Shown here piece by piece: positions 30,706 to 40,258 of a stretch of 64,000 nucleotides of DNA (position 1 is its first letter; each line of letters begins with the position of its first letter). The position numbers and the translations under genes are program-made. The notes under the pieces are model-generated. The model did not search any database and was not told the DNA's origin. It was given only the letters and a program-made list of their open reading frames with translations. Source of the stretch: Minwuia thermotolerans (GTDB lineage Bacteria > Pseudomonadota > Alphaproteobacteria > Minwuiales > Minwuiaceae); the NCBI RefSeq assembly GCF_002924445.1, contig NZ_PIGG01000031.1, forward strand, positions 1-64,000, in the 5' to 3' direction.

Positions 30706-33700
30706 GGCGACTGCATGGAGCCGGTGGGCGGAGGCGTCGCCTCCACCGGATCGACGGGGGCGAGGAACATCCGGCGCAGGATGCCGGGGGCAAGCGCCGA
30801 CAGAGGGTTGACCGTGACCTGCGGGTCGGACGCATCTCCTTCCACCACATAGGTGACGCCGAACAGGCCCTGATCGCCGCCCAGGATCTGGCCCAGCAAC
30901 GGTATCGCGCCCAGCACCTGCGAGATCGAATAAGCGGGGATCAGATTGCCGACGAAGCGGATCTGCTCGGTCTGCGGCGCGTAGTAGCCCTCCGCCGTCA
31001 GGCCGATCGACGGACCGACCATCCGCCCCTTGCGCACGTCGACCCGGCCTTCGCGATAGGCGAACGGCAGTTCGGCGAGGCTGAATGACAGGCCGCGGCC
31101 CGACAGCGCCTCGGCGATGCCGGTGAATGAGGCAAGGCTCAGCAGGCGGGCGAAGCCGGGTGTCTCCCGCAGCGTGAAGTCGGATACCGTGGCGACGCCG
31201 GTGATGACGTCCGGCCCGGCCGCCACGCCGCCGATCGACAGGTCGCCGCCGCTGATCGCGTCGGTCAGGCCGGCTGCCGACAGCGCGAGTCCGGCATTGG
31301 CCGACGCCAGGTCGAAGCGCCAACCGGAGCCGTCATGGCCAGCGGCGAAGGTCAAAGCCGCCTCGCCGTTCAGCAGGCCTTCGGCACGGCCGACGGGCAT
31401 GCCCTGCTCGATGCGCAGATCGCCGGTGAAGCTCTCAAGCGCGGTTTCCTGGCGGAGCCGCACGCTGTCGACCGCGATGTCGATCGCTGCGCCCTCGAAC
31501 GCCGTCAGGTCGGCGCCCTCCCTGTCATCGGCCTCCAGAAGCGTCTGGAGATCGAGACTGGCGCCCCTGATCCGGGTTCGCCAGGCGCCGTCTTCCGCTT
31601 TCACCAGGGAGAGGGCGAGGTCGTTGCCGCCGAGACGCGCGCGCTCCAGGTCTGCCCGCAACAGATCGCCCGCACCCGAAATCATCAGGCTGCCGGCGAT
31701 GTCGAGACCCCCGCCGTGGAAGTCGAGATTGCGGATCGCCACGTTCCCATCCGGCCCCGGGACATGTAAGAAGCCGAGCCGTCCCGGCTCCCCGGCCGGT
31801 TTGCGCCAGCCAATCTCGCCGATCTCCAGCGCCGCTTCGCTCAGATCCGCCTCCACCGCGCCCCCGACGGAATCGCCGCCCTGGAACGCCAGCCGCCCGC
31901 TCAGACCCAGCGGGCCCTGGAGCCGCCGGGCCTGGTCAATTCCCTGGTCGGCCAGCAGCGCCGACTGCACCTGACCGGAAAAGGCGAGCTCGCGACGCCC
32001 GCCTTCGACCCCGAAGTGCTCTATCCAGTTGATGTCCAGCCATGACGCCCCGGAATGGACCCGGCCGGCCAGTTCGGCGCCGCGGCGATCGACGCTCAAC
32101 GCCATCGATTCTGCGCTGAGAGCGAGATCGCCGAGCAGTCCGTCCGCGACGACCCCGGTCAGATTGGCGTTCGCCACGAAGTCCGTGTCCTCCAGCGACA
32201 CGCCGGCATGGATCGGCAGGTTGAGGCGGACCCGCGTCGCCGCCGTACCGCCGACCCCGAGTAACGTTCCGCCGCCTTCCACGCTGGCCGCGATCGGATC
32301 GTGCAGCACGGAGGCGACGGTCTCGGCAATGGTACCGCGGGTGACGAACTCCGTGGTCAGAACCGGCGGGTTGGCCGCGAAGCTCTCGATGGCGACATGC
32401 CCGTCGGACAGGGCGAGATCGCCCAGCCGCCCCGATTCGAGTTTCAGTTCGAAGCTGTCGCCGGTGACCGTGAGTTCGCCCCTGCCCTGCGTTATCGGAT
32501 CGAAGGGCGGATAGAGCGTGACCGTGGCGTCACGGAAGGCGATGTCGATGTCGAATGCCCGGCCGGGCGGTTGATCGAGGCCCCACATCTCGGCGGCGAT
32601 GTCGAGGGCGGCGACCACCCTTTCGGCGGTCGCGGACCGCACATGCCCGGTGACCCAGTCGCGCACCGGTTCAGCGACGCCCAGCGGCCAGTAGTCCCCG
32701 ATCAGGTCGCCCGGCACCTCCTCGCCCGAGATCGTGAGATCGAGATCCGGTCCGATGTCGCGCACGCGCACCCTTCCCTCGGCGCGGGCGACGAACGCGC
32801 CGGCGTCATAGACCAGACGCCGGATCTCCATCGCCTGGGTCTCAATGTCGACGGCCCCTTCGATTTCCATGGCGGCGACCGGGACCGGCGCAGGCAGATG
32901 CCCGGGGAGATCGAACTCCCCTTCCCCGCCATAGAGCCTTAGCGTCAGCGGTTCCGGCCCCTTCCGCGCGGAATAGCCGAACCGGGCCTCCCCCGAGACG
33001 GGAAAGCGGACGCCCGCCAGCCAGTCCGGCGCATCGAGCGCTGTCACCAGTTCCGGAGGCCGGACGGCTTCGAAGCGCACCAGGCCGCTCGCCTGCTCCC
33101 CTTCGGGTCGGTAGTCCAGTTCGATCCAGAGCGGCAGGATGAGATCGCGGGCACTGAGATCGACCGAGGCCTGGATGGTCAGGTGATCGCCGGCGGAGCG
33201 AATCCGGATCGTGTGCCCCTCCAGTCCGAAGACGCGGTCCCGGACCTGATCGACAATGCGCACCCGGGAGTCCACCAGCGAGATGGAACGCACCCGCCGC
33301 AGCGCATCCTCCTCCGCCGCGCCGACGCCGAACAGTTCGGCGACGATCTGCGGCACGGGCCGCTGGGGATGCCCGCCCTCTTCGGTGCTGCGGGTCAATC
33401 CCATGGCGAAGCCGCCGTCCTCCGTGCGGGTCAGCAGCAGGCTCACGCCCCGCGCCGTCACCTCGCGCGGACGCAGATTGCCCTGCAACAGCGCATCCCC
33501 CCAGAGCGAGAAGGCCATTTCCGGCACCTGGAGGACGCGCTGGTTGTCCCGGTTGACGAATGTCACGTTGTCGGCCGTCAGGTTGACCGTGCGCGCGGCG
33601 CCATCCCAGGCGATCGCCGTTTCTCCCACCTCCAGCCGCCAGCCCTCGGGCAGCCCGCCGATGGACTCCTGCAGATAGGGCGTCAGAAAGCCGATCGGCA

Positions 33701-33896
33701 CGGGGCCCTCCGACAGCCGCCAGGCGGCCAGCACCGCCAGTACGGCGGCAAAGGCGAATACGCCGCCGACGAAGTAGAGCGGGATGAGAAGGCCGAGGCG
33801 CCAGCGGGAGCGCGTGGCTTGATTCTCGCCGGCGGCGGCCCCAGTCTCCCCCTCTTTCAACTGACCAGCGATCGTCGTGACCCCATTCCCCGACAT
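30702..33896 (-). CDS. Large AsmA/YhdP-like protein (DUF3971 and AsmA C-terminal domain)
   Basis: The 1064-residue protein has one N-terminal membrane anchor (about residues 33-56) after a short cytoplasmic stretch. A very long periplasmic beta-rich body follows, with repeated amphipathic strands and many 'GxGxL' turns. It ends in '[37 protein letters not shown]', the typical AsmA-type C-terminus that contacts the outer membrane. YhdP/TamB-family proteins form periplasm-spanning grooves that carry phospholipid to the outer membrane. The start ATG (33894-33896) shares the CATG palindrome with the start of divergent glnE, and no clear ribosome site is visible, so the start is uncertain. Confidence 0.82.
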   Translation of the reverse strand: MSGNGVTTIAGQLKEGETGAAAGENQATRSRWRLGLLIPLYFVGGVFAFAAVLAVLAAWRLSEGPVPIGFLTPYLQESIGGLPEGWRLEVGETAIAWDGAARTVNLTADNVTFVNRDNQRVLQVPEMAFSLWGDALLQGNLRPREVTARGVSLLLTRTEDGGFAMGLTRSTEEGGHPQRPVPQIVAELFGVGAAEEDALRRVRSISLVDSRVRIVDQVRDRVFGLEGHTIRIRSAGDHLTIQASVDLSARDLILPLWIELDYRPEGEQASGLVRFEAVRPPELVTALDAPDWLAGVRFPVSGEARFGYSARKGPEPLTLRLYGGEGEFDLPGHLPAPVPVAAMEIEGAVDIETQAMEIRRLVYDAGAFVARAEGRVRVRDIGPDLDLTISGEEVPGDLIGDYWPLGVAEPVRDWVTGHVRSATAERVVAALDIAAEMWGLDQPPGRAFDIDIAFRDATVTLYPPFDPITQGRGELTVTGDSFELKLESGRLGDLALSDGHVAIESFAANPPVLTTEFVTRGTIAETVASVLHDPIAASVEGGGTLLGVGGTAATRVRLNLPIHAGVSLEDTDFVANANLTGVVADGLLGDLALSAESMALSVDRRGAELAGRVHSGASWLDINWIEHFGVEGGRRELAFSGQVQSALLADQGIDQARRLQGPLGLSGRLAFQGGDSVGGAVEADLSEAALEIGEIGWRKPAGEPGRLGFLHVPGPDGNVAIRNLDFHGGGLDIAGSLMISGAGDLLRADLERARLGGNDLALSLVKAEDGAWRTRIRGASLDLQTLLEADDREGADLTAFEGAAIDIAVDSVRLRQETALESFTGDLRIEQGMPVGRAEGLLNGEAALTFAAGHDGSGWRFDLASANAGLALSAAGLTDAISGGDLSIGGVAAGPDVITGVATVSDFTLRETPGFARLLSLASFTGIAEALSGRGLSFSLAELPFAYREGRVDVRKGRMVGPSIGLTAEGYYAPQTEQIRFVGNLIPAYSISQVLGAIPLLGQILGGDQGLFGVTYVVEGDASDPQVTVNPLSALAPGILRRMFLAPVDPVEATPPPTGSMQSP

Positions 33897-36843
33897 GATC
33901 CGGAGCGCCCCTCTCCCGGCCGACGCCGAAGCGGCCGGGCGCGCCTGGGAGAGATGGCGCGCGGCCGCTAGGACCGCAACTGCCGAGAGCGATGATGGCC
34001 CGGCGGGGCCCGAAACGCACGACGGATTCCGCACCCTGCTGGACGGAGTCTTCGGATGCAGCCCCTATCTGACCGGGCTGGCGATGAAGGAAACCGACAT
34101 CGTGCTGTCGCTGGCCACACGGTCGCCGGAGGAGGCGTTCGCAACCATCCTCGACGAACTGCGCGCGCCGGTGACCGCCGTCCAGTCGAACCGCGTCGCG
34201 GCGCAGGAACTGCGGCGCGCCAAACGCCGCGCCGCCCTGCTCATCGGGCTGGCCGACCTCGGGGGCGCGTGGCGGTTGGAGCAGGTCACTTCGGCCCTCA
34301 CGGACCTTGCGGATGCGGCGGTGCACCGCGGTCTTGGCGTACTGCTGCGCCAATCCGCCGAGAAGGGTGATATCGAGATCCCCGAAGGCGACGATCCGGC
34401 CGAGACGTGCGGCGTGGTGGCCATCGCCATGGGCAAGATGGGCGCCTTCGAACTCAACTATTCCTCGGACATCGATCTGATCGTGGTCTACGACCCCGAA
34501 CGGATCCGCTACCGCGGCGCACGCGACATCTCCGAGCACGCCTCGCGCCTCACCCGCTCTCTGGTGCAACTCATGCAGGAGCGCACCGGCGACGGTTACG
34601 TCTTCCGCACCGACCTCCGGCTGCGCCCCGACCCCTCGGTTTCGCCGCTCGCCGTGTCGCTGGAAAACGCGCTGACCTACTACGAGACCATGGCCCAGAA
34701 CTGGGAACGGGCGGCCATGATCAAGGCCCGGGCCGCCGCCGGCGACATCGCGCTGGGCGAGATGTTCCTCCACGAACTTTCCCCGTTCATCTGGCGCAAG
34801 AGCCTGGATTTCGCGGCGATCGCGGACATCCAGTCCATCAAGCGCCAGATTCACTCCAGCAAGGGGCATGACCGTATCGCCGTCGCCGGCCACGACATCA
34901 AGGTCGGACGCGGCGGCATCCGCGAGATCGAGTTCTTCGCCCAGACACAGCAGCTCATCGCGGGCGGGCGCGACCCGCGGCTGAGGATTCCCGCCACGGT
35001 CGCCGCCGTCGATGCGCTGGTTGAGACCGGGCGCGTGGAACCGGTTACGGCGGAAGAACTGAAGGCGGCCTATGTTCACCTCAGATCGGTCGAGCACCGC
35101 CTGCAGATGCTCGACGACGCTCAGACCCAGAAGCTGCCATCCGACGAGGCGGGCCTGCGGCGGCTGGCGCGGTTCTGCGGCTACCGGGACACCGAAGGCT
35201 TCGCCGAGGCGCTCACCGGACACATGCGGCGGGTCGCGGGGCACTATGCCGATCTCTTCGCCGAGGAGCCGAGCCTTGCGGCCGACCAGGGCAACCTGGT
35301 CTTCACCGGCACCGACGACGATCCGGGCACGGTCGAGTCCCTCGCGGAGATGGGTTTCGGTTCGCCGTCCAGCGTCATCAGCAGCGTGAAGAGCTGGCAC
35401 AGCGGCCGCTACCGCGCCCTTCGGACCACCCGCGCCCGGCAGCTTCTGACGACGCTGGCCCCCACGATCCTGACGGCGCTCTCGAGGACATCCAACCCGG
35501 ACGGCGCGCTGGCGAACTTCGACCGCTTCCTTTCCCGCCTGCCGGCGGGCGTGCAGTTCATGTCGCTGTTGCACGCCAATCCCGGATTGCTGACCTTCAT
35601 CGCCCGCATCATGGGCACCGCGCCGGCTCTGGCCGATACGCTCAGCCGCAATGCGGGACTGCTCGACATCCTGCTGGATCCGGGCGACGAGGCCGTGGAC
35701 GACCTATCCGCCATCGTCGCGCATTGCGACCGCGAGTTGTCGATGGCGGAGAACTACGAAGACGTGCTGGACGCTGTCCGGCGTTTCGCCAACGACCGGA
35801 AATTCGAGATCGGTGTCGGCCTGCTGAACGGCAGCCTCACGCCCGACGCGGTCGGCCGCGGTCTCACCCGTATCGCCGACACGTCGATCCGGGCCCTGTT
35901 GCCCCATGTCGCCGGTGAGGTGGCCCGCCGACACGGCCATGTTCCCGGCGCCGGCATGGCGGTGATCGCCATGGGCAAGCTGGGCGCCGAGGAACTGACC
36001 TTCGGTTCCGATCTGGATCTCGTCTTCGTCTACGACGACCGCGGCGAAGCGAAGCATTCCGACGGCCCGGCAGCGCTGCAGATCGGGCCGTATTTCTCCC
36101 GCCTCAGCCAGCGTTTCATTTCCGCGGTGAACACCATGACCTCGGAAGGCCAGCTCTACGAAGTCGACATGCGTCTCCGGCCATCGGGCAACAAGAGCGC
36201 CGTCGCTGTGCCGCTGTCGGCCTATTCCGCCTACATGCAGAACGACGCATGGACCTGGGAAGTCATGGCGGCCACGCGTGCGCGGATCATCGCCGGGCCC
36301 GAGGACCTGGCCGAGAATCTGCTGACGACGCTGCGTGAGATCGTCCTGCGCCGCCGTGACGGCGAGGACCTGCGGCGGAGCGTGCTGGACATGCGCCGGC
36401 GGATCGCGAAACAGCACGGCACGCGGGATCCATGGTCGGTCAAGCATGTGCGGGGCGGCCTGGTCGACCTGGAGTTCCTGACACAGTACCTGATCTTGGC
36501 CCACGCCAGCGACCGGCCTGCGATCGTGCGGGGCCATGTCGGCGCCGCGATGGACCGCCTGCACGAGGCGGGTCTGCTGACAGAAACGCAATACGGGGCG
36601 TTGAGCGAGGCCAACCGCGTCCTCAAGTCAACGCAAATGCTGCTGCGGCTCTGCTTCCATCACGGCTTCAAGGAGGCGAACGCCTCCGAGGATTTCCGCC
36701 TGCTGGCGGCCGAGATCGTTGGCGGCGGTGATTTCGACGACGTCAGGGAAGCGGTCCGCAGAGCGGAGGCGGACGTATATCGGGCCTTTCAGGAGATACT
36801 TGGCGAGGAGAACGAGACCATGACGACAGGAGACAGCGCATGA
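33895..36843 (+). CDS. glnE: Glutamine synthetase adenylyltransferase/adenylyl-removing enzyme
   Basis: The 982-residue protein is a full-length two-domain GlnE. Each half has a nucleotidyltransferase motif: 'GAFELNYSSDIDLIVVYD' in the removing (AR) domain and 'GAEELTFGSDLDLVFVYD' in the adenylylating (AT) domain. The 'GRGGIREIEFFAQTQQLI' and 'VRGGLVDLEFLTQYLIL' signatures are also present. It switches glutamine synthetase on and off in response to PII. The start is either ATG 33895 or an in-frame GTG at 33877; neither has a good ribosome site. It is coupled to the peroxiredoxin gene by an ATGA overlap. Confidence 0.96.
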   Translation: MIRSAPLPADAEAAGRAWERWRAAARTATAESDDGPAGPETHDGFRTLLDGVFGCSPYLTGLAMKETDIVLSLATRSPEEAFATILDELRAPVTAVQSNRVAAQELRRAKRRAALLIGLADLGGAWRLEQVTSALTDLADAAVHRGLGVLLRQSAEKGDIEIPEGDDPAETCGVVAIAMGKMGAFELNYSSDIDLIVVYDPERIRYRGARDISEHASRLTRSLVQLMQERTGDGYVFRTDLRLRPDPSVSPLAVSLENALTYYETMAQNWERAAMIKARAAAGDIALGEMFLHELSPFIWRKSLDFAAIADIQSIKRQIHSSKGHDRIAVAGHDIKVGRGGIREIEFFAQTQQLIAGGRDPRLRIPATVAAVDALVETGRVEPVTAEELKAAYVHLRSVEHRLQMLDDAQTQKLPSDEAGLRRLARFCGYRDTEGFAEALTGHMRRVAGHYADLFAEEPSLAADQGNLVFTGTDDDPGTVESLAEMGFGSPSSVISSVKSWHSGRYRALRTTRARQLLTTLAPTILTALSRTSNPDGALANFDRFLSRLPAGVQFMSLLHANPGLLTFIARIMGTAPALADTLSRNAGLLDILLDPGDEAVDDLSAIVAHCDRELSMAENYEDVLDAVRRFANDRKFEIGVGLLNGSLTPDAVGRGLTRIADTSIRALLPHVAGEVARRHGHVPGAGMAVIAMGKLGAEELTFGSDLDLVFVYDDRGEAKHSDGPAALQIGPYFSRLSQRFISAVNTMTSEGQLYEVDMRLRPSGNKSAVAVPLSAYSAYMQNDAWTWEVMAATRARIIAGPEDLAENLLTTLREIVLRRRDGEDLRRSVLDMRRRIAKQHGTRDPWSVKHVRGGLVDLEFLTQYLILAHASDRPAIVRGHVGAAMDRLHEAGLLTETQYGALSEANRVLKSTQMLLRLCFHHGFKEANASEDFRLLAAEIVGGGDFDDVREAVRRAEADVYRAFQEILGEENETMTTGDSA

Positions 36844-37310
36844 GCGGCAAACCGGAGGCGGGCGACAAGGCCCCCGATTTCACCATGGCGGCGGACGGCG
36901 GCCGCGAGATCAGCCTGAAGGAGCTTCAGGGCCGGAACGTGGTTCTGTATTTCTATCCGCGCGATGACACGCCGGGCTGCACCAGGGAGGCGATCGCCTT
37001 CACCGGCCTGGCCAATGAATTCGAGGCGGCCAATACGGTCGTGATCGGGGTCTCGCGCGACACGGTCGCCAAGCACGAGAAGTTCAAGGCCAAGCACGAT
37101 CTCGGCGTCATCCTCGCCGCCGACGAGGACGGTTCGGTCAGCGAGTCCTATGGTGTCTGGGTCGAGAAGAACATGTATGGCCGAAAGTCGATGGGGATCG
37201 AGCGCTCCACGTTCCTGATCGATCCCGCAGGTCATCTGTCGAAGGTCTGGCGCAAGGTCAAGGTACCCGGACATGCCGAGGCGGTGCTGGAGGCCGTCCG
37301 GGGCGGATGA
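36840..37310 (+). CDS. bcp: Thioredoxin-dependent peroxiredoxin, Bcp/PrxQ type
   Basis: A 156-residue peroxiredoxin that reduces hydroperoxides. The peroxidatic Cys47 is in 'DDTPGCTRE' with the conserved Thr/Pro. The resolving cysteine found five residues later in E. coli Bcp is absent (Ile52 here), and there is no other cysteine, so this is a 1-Cys variant that must be resolved by an external thiol. It overlaps the glnE stop by 4 bases and the next gene by 4 bases, a three-gene coupled unit. Confidence 0.95.
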   Translation: MSGKPEAGDKAPDFTMAADGGREISLKELQGRNVVLYFYPRDDTPGCTREAIAFTGLANEFEAANTVVIGVSRDTVAKHEKFKAKHDLGVILAADEDGSVSESYGVWVEKNMYGRKSMGIERSTFLIDPAGHLSKVWRKVKVPGHAEAVLEAVRGG

Positions 37311-38131
37311 ACGATGGCGACAGTCTGACAGCGGCGGCCTGCGCCGTACTGAAGACTTCGGACCCGACATCGAAAGCCGGGGCCGCGCGATCGCTCGGGC
37401 GCCGCTGGCGGGCGGGTGAACTGGCCGGGACGGGCGGCGATATCCCTCCCGACCGACCGGGCCGGCCCGAGCGGCCCGAACTTCGCGCGCCCCGCGACAT
37501 GCCGAAGCGCCGCAAGGCCGGCGCCGGGCACTCCCGAATCGCCTTGCTGCACGCCATCGCCCACATCGAACTCAACGCCATCGACCTCGCCGTCGACATG
37601 GTGGCCCGGTTCGCGCCCGTCGTCGCAGACGACGCCTTCGTCGATGACTGGCTGGGGGTGGCCGACGACGAGGCGCGGCACTTCAACATGCTCGCCGGCC
37701 GGCTGGCCGATTTCGGCGCCGCCTATGGCGACCTTCCGGCCCATGACGGGTTGTGGGAGGCGGCTTCGTCCACGGCGCACGATGCCTGCGCGCGGTTGGC
37801 TGTCGCCCACATGGTGCTGGAGGCGCGCGGCCTCGACGTGACGCCGGCGATGGTGGCGCGGCTGCGGCGCGCCGGCGACGACGTAAGTGCCGATATCCTG
37901 CAGATCATTCACGACGAGGAGATCGGGCACGTGGCCGCCGGCGCGCGATGGTTCGACCGGCTGGCCAGATCGCGCGGACGGGAACCGCAGTCCTACTGGC
38001 GCGAACTCGTGGCGCACAATTTTCGCGGCGGCCTGAAACCGCCGTTCAATATCGAGGCCCGCCGCCGCGCGGGAATGCCGCCGGAATTGTACGATCCCGC
38101 TACCTTCCCGGGGCCGAATCGAGGAAACTGA
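37307..38131 (+). CDS. DUF455 family ferritin-like protein
   Basis: A 274-residue protein with the DUF455 pattern. The carboxylate and histidine positions are spaced as in a four-helix diiron protein: 'AHIELNAIDLA' (Glu88), 'ADDEARHF' (Glu122, His125), 'MVLEARGLD' (Glu172) and 'IHDEEIGHVA' (Glu204/205, His208). The last part ('LKPPFNIEARRRAGMPPELYD') is also typical. The function of the family is not established; a diiron oxygenase or iron-binding role is inferred. Coupling to bcp may link it to peroxide or iron handling. Confidence 0.88.
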   Translation: MNDGDSLTAAACAVLKTSDPTSKAGAARSLGRRWRAGELAGTGGDIPPDRPGRPERPELRAPRDMPKRRKAGAGHSRIALLHAIAHIELNAIDLAVDMVARFAPVVADDAFVDDWLGVADDEARHFNMLAGRLADFGAAYGDLPAHDGLWEAASSTAHDACARLAVAHMVLEARGLDVTPAMVARLRRAGDDVSADILQIIHDEEIGHVAAGARWFDRLARSRGREPQSYWRELVAHNFRGGLKPPFNIEARRRAGMPPELYDPATFPGPNRGN

Positions 38132-38182
38132 AAGTTCGTTCCGAACTTAGACGTTGAATCACTGCGGCGCTTCCGGTTCTAT
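38132..38182 (+). promoter_or_regulatory. Palindrome and promoter-like elements before the LytM-bactofilin genes
   Basis: AAGTTCG-TTC-CGAACTT (38132-38148) is a perfect 7-bp inverted repeat directly after the DUF455 stop. It is followed by TTGAAT (38154-38159) and TTCTAT (38177-38182) spaced 17 bases. The repeat could be an operator just upstream of the -35 or a weak hairpin ending the previous transcript. No T-tract follows it. Confidence 0.35.
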
Positions 38183-38228
38183 CCGTGGACTTGCGAGGGG
38201 CAAGACCGTTGGCGGAGGGGGCGTATCC

Positions 38229-39830
38229 GTGACAGCCTTTGCGCGCATGTGGGGCCGGGTCTACCGGGACCGACAGATATTCGTGCGAACCGACGGCCGG
38301 CTGCGCTTCCTGCGCGTCTCATCCGGCCTGCAGATCTTTGTGAGCGGCGTGGCTCTCGGCACCCTGCTCTGGGCTGGCATCGCCACATGGACCGCCAGCG
38401 AGCAGCAGGCCATGCTGGTGCAGAGCCGGGAACGCATGGGCGCGCTGGAGCGGGACCGCACCCGGCTGGGCGGCGAACTGGGGGCCGTGCGCGCCCAGTA
38501 CTCCAACGCGACCACCGAGATCGTCCGTCAGTACCGCGAGCTGCACCGCCTGATCGCCACGCGCGGCGTGCTGGAGCGGGATCTCGTTCAGGCCCAGACC
38601 CGTCTGGCCGAAGTCGAGACCGCATTCCACGTTGCATTGAACGAAAGCCGGGAACTCGACCAGCATCTCGGGCATCTACGGCAGCGTCTCCAGGTCAGCG
38701 TCGCCTCCAACCACCTCATGGAGACCCGTCTGCGGGAAGCCGCGTCGGCACTGGCCGGCGCGAACCGCGGACGCCAGCAAGAGGCGGAACGCCGACGCGC
38801 CTATGAGAGCCGCCTTAGCGCCCTGGAAAGCGCGCTGATGCAGAGCACCGCCAATCAGGACGTGGTCCGACAGCGGCTCTACGAACAGCAGCAGGCGATC
38901 GAAACCGTGGAGGGTTCCCGCGACGTCGCCCGCGCCGAAATCCGCCAGATGTCGTCGCGCATCGCCGCACTGACCTCCGATCTCGACCAGACCCAACGCT
39001 CCAACGCTTCGCTGCGCAAACGCCTGGCCTCGACCGCCGATGCGCTGACCCGCACCCACGAGGAACAGATCGAGGCGGAGCGCAAGGGCTATCGTCTTGC
39101 CAGTACCGTCTCATCCCTGGAAGGCCGGCTCGATCAGGTGCGCCAGACGCAGCTCGAACTGCTGCGCGGCATTCGATCCAAGGCGCAGCGCAACATCGCC
39201 GCGCTGGAAGCAACGCTGCAGATGACCGAGATCCCGCTGAATGAGCTGCTGGAGGCCACCCATGCCTACCGGCCCGGCATCGGCGGACCGATGATCGCCC
39301 TGGACGACGAGGGTCTCGCCGAGGACGAGAGCTTCGAATCCATGGTCGGCACCCTGGAAATGGATCTGCTGCGCTGGGAGGCGATGCAGGAGCTGCTGGA
39401 GAACGCGCCCCTCGCCCGGCCCACGACGACGGGTTATGTTTCCAGTGAGTTCGGCCCCCGCAAGGACCCCATCACGGGGCGCCGTGCGGTGCACAAGGGC
39501 ATCGATATCGCAGCTCCGGCGCGCACGCCGATCTACGCCACCGCGCGGGGCCTGGTGACCTTCGCGGGGCGCAAGTCGGCCTATGGCCGGCTGGTCGAGA
39601 TCGATCACGGCTATGGTTTCGTCACCCGCTACGCCCATCTCCGCTCCATCGATGTGGAGGCCGGCCAGAGCGTCGAGTTCCACGATCAGGTCGGCACGAT
39701 GGGCTCCAGCGGACGCAGTACGGGAAGTCACGTCCACTATGAGGTACTGTTCCAGGGCGAGCAGGTCGATCCATCCAATTTCCTGAGGGCAGGTCGTTAT
39801 GTTTTCAAAGTCAAGGACGCCAGCGGATAA
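38229..39830 (+). CDS. Membrane-anchored coiled-coil M23 (LytM) peptidase
   Basis: From the GTG at 38229 (GGAGGGG just upstream) the protein has 533 residues. It has a cytoplasmic N-terminus with a membrane helix (about 33-55), a long Glu/Arg/Gln-rich coiled coil (about 57-330), and a C-terminal LytM domain. The zinc/catalytic residues are kept: His422 and Asp426 in 'HKGID' and His501/His503 in 'SHVHYE'. It is therefore probably an active D,D-endopeptidase cutting peptide cross-links in the periplasm. The 3' end overlaps the bactofilin gene by 32 bases, a known pairing in cell-shape control. The longer frame starting with TTG at 38154 was rejected. Confidence 0.88.
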   Translation: MTAFARMWGRVYRDRQIFVRTDGRLRFLRVSSGLQIFVSGVALGTLLWAGIATWTASEQQAMLVQSRERMGALERDRTRLGGELGAVRAQYSNATTEIVRQYRELHRLIATRGVLERDLVQAQTRLAEVETAFHVALNESRELDQHLGHLRQRLQVSVASNHLMETRLREAASALAGANRGRQQEAERRRAYESRLSALESALMQSTANQDVVRQRLYEQQQAIETVEGSRDVARAEIRQMSSRIAALTSDLDQTQRSNASLRKRLASTADALTRTHEEQIEAERKGYRLASTVSSLEGRLDQVRQTQLELLRGIRSKAQRNIAALEATLQMTEIPLNELLEATHAYRPGIGGPMIALDDEGLAEDESFESMVGTLEMDLLRWEAMQELLENAPLARPTTTGYVSSEFGPRKDPITGRRAVHKGIDIAAPARTPIYATARGLVTFAGRKSAYGRLVEIDHGYGFVTRYAHLRSIDVEAGQSVEFHDQVGTMGSSGRSTGSHVHYEVLFQGEQVDPSNFLRAGRYVFKVKDASG

Positions 39831-40248
39831 GCCCGCAGTCAGGGCCTCGGCGGCCCCTTCCCTGATCAATCGCGGCCTGGCGATAACCGGCGATCTCCAC
39901 AGCGACGGCGAGATCCAGATCGACGGCGAGGTCACCGGCGACATCAACTGCAACCAGCTCGTCATCGGCGAGAGCGCAACCGTCAGGGGCGAGATCATTG
40001 CCGAGGCAGTGACGATCCGCGGCGAGGTGAATGGCCGGGTCCGCGGCTCCGAAGTCAGCCTCTCCAAGACCGCGAAGGTGGTCGGCGACATTCTCCACCG
40101 CAGCCTCGCCATGGAGGCTGGCGCCCATCTGGAAGGCCAGGTCCGCAAGGTCGACGATCCGCGCGCGCCGCTGCCGACATCGATGCCCAAGCTGCTGCAG
40201 ACCGGCTCCGACAAGGCCGACAAGGACAGCCGGGTCAAGGAAAGCTGA
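39799..40248 (+). CDS. Bactofilin (polymer-forming cytoskeletal protein)
   Basis: A 149-residue bactofilin. A short N-terminal tail with 'SLINRGLAITGDL' is followed by the right-handed beta-helix core of hexapeptide-like repeats ('GEIQIDGEVTGDI', 'GESATVRGEI', 'TIRGEVNGRV', 'KTAKVVGDI') and a charged, Pro-containing tail. Bactofilins polymerise without nucleotides at the inner membrane and position cell-wall enzymes. The overlap with the LytM peptidase gene implies co-translation, and the peptidase is the likely client. Ribosome site GAGGGCAGG lies upstream of the ATG. Confidence 0.94.
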   Translation: MFSKSRTPADKPAVRASAAPSLINRGLAITGDLHSDGEIQIDGEVTGDINCNQLVIGESATVRGEIIAEAVTIRGEVNGRVRGSEVSLSKTAKVVGDILHRSLAMEAGAHLEGQVRKVDDPRAPLPTSMPKLLQTGSDKADKDSRVKES

Positions 40249-40258
40249 CGGCGACGCG

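Noticed and set aside
38131-38150. Possible LexA box near the LytM gene
   Set aside because: The alphaproteobacterial LexA site is GTTC-N7-GTTC; here the spacing and orientation are different, so only an unspecified palindrome was reported.
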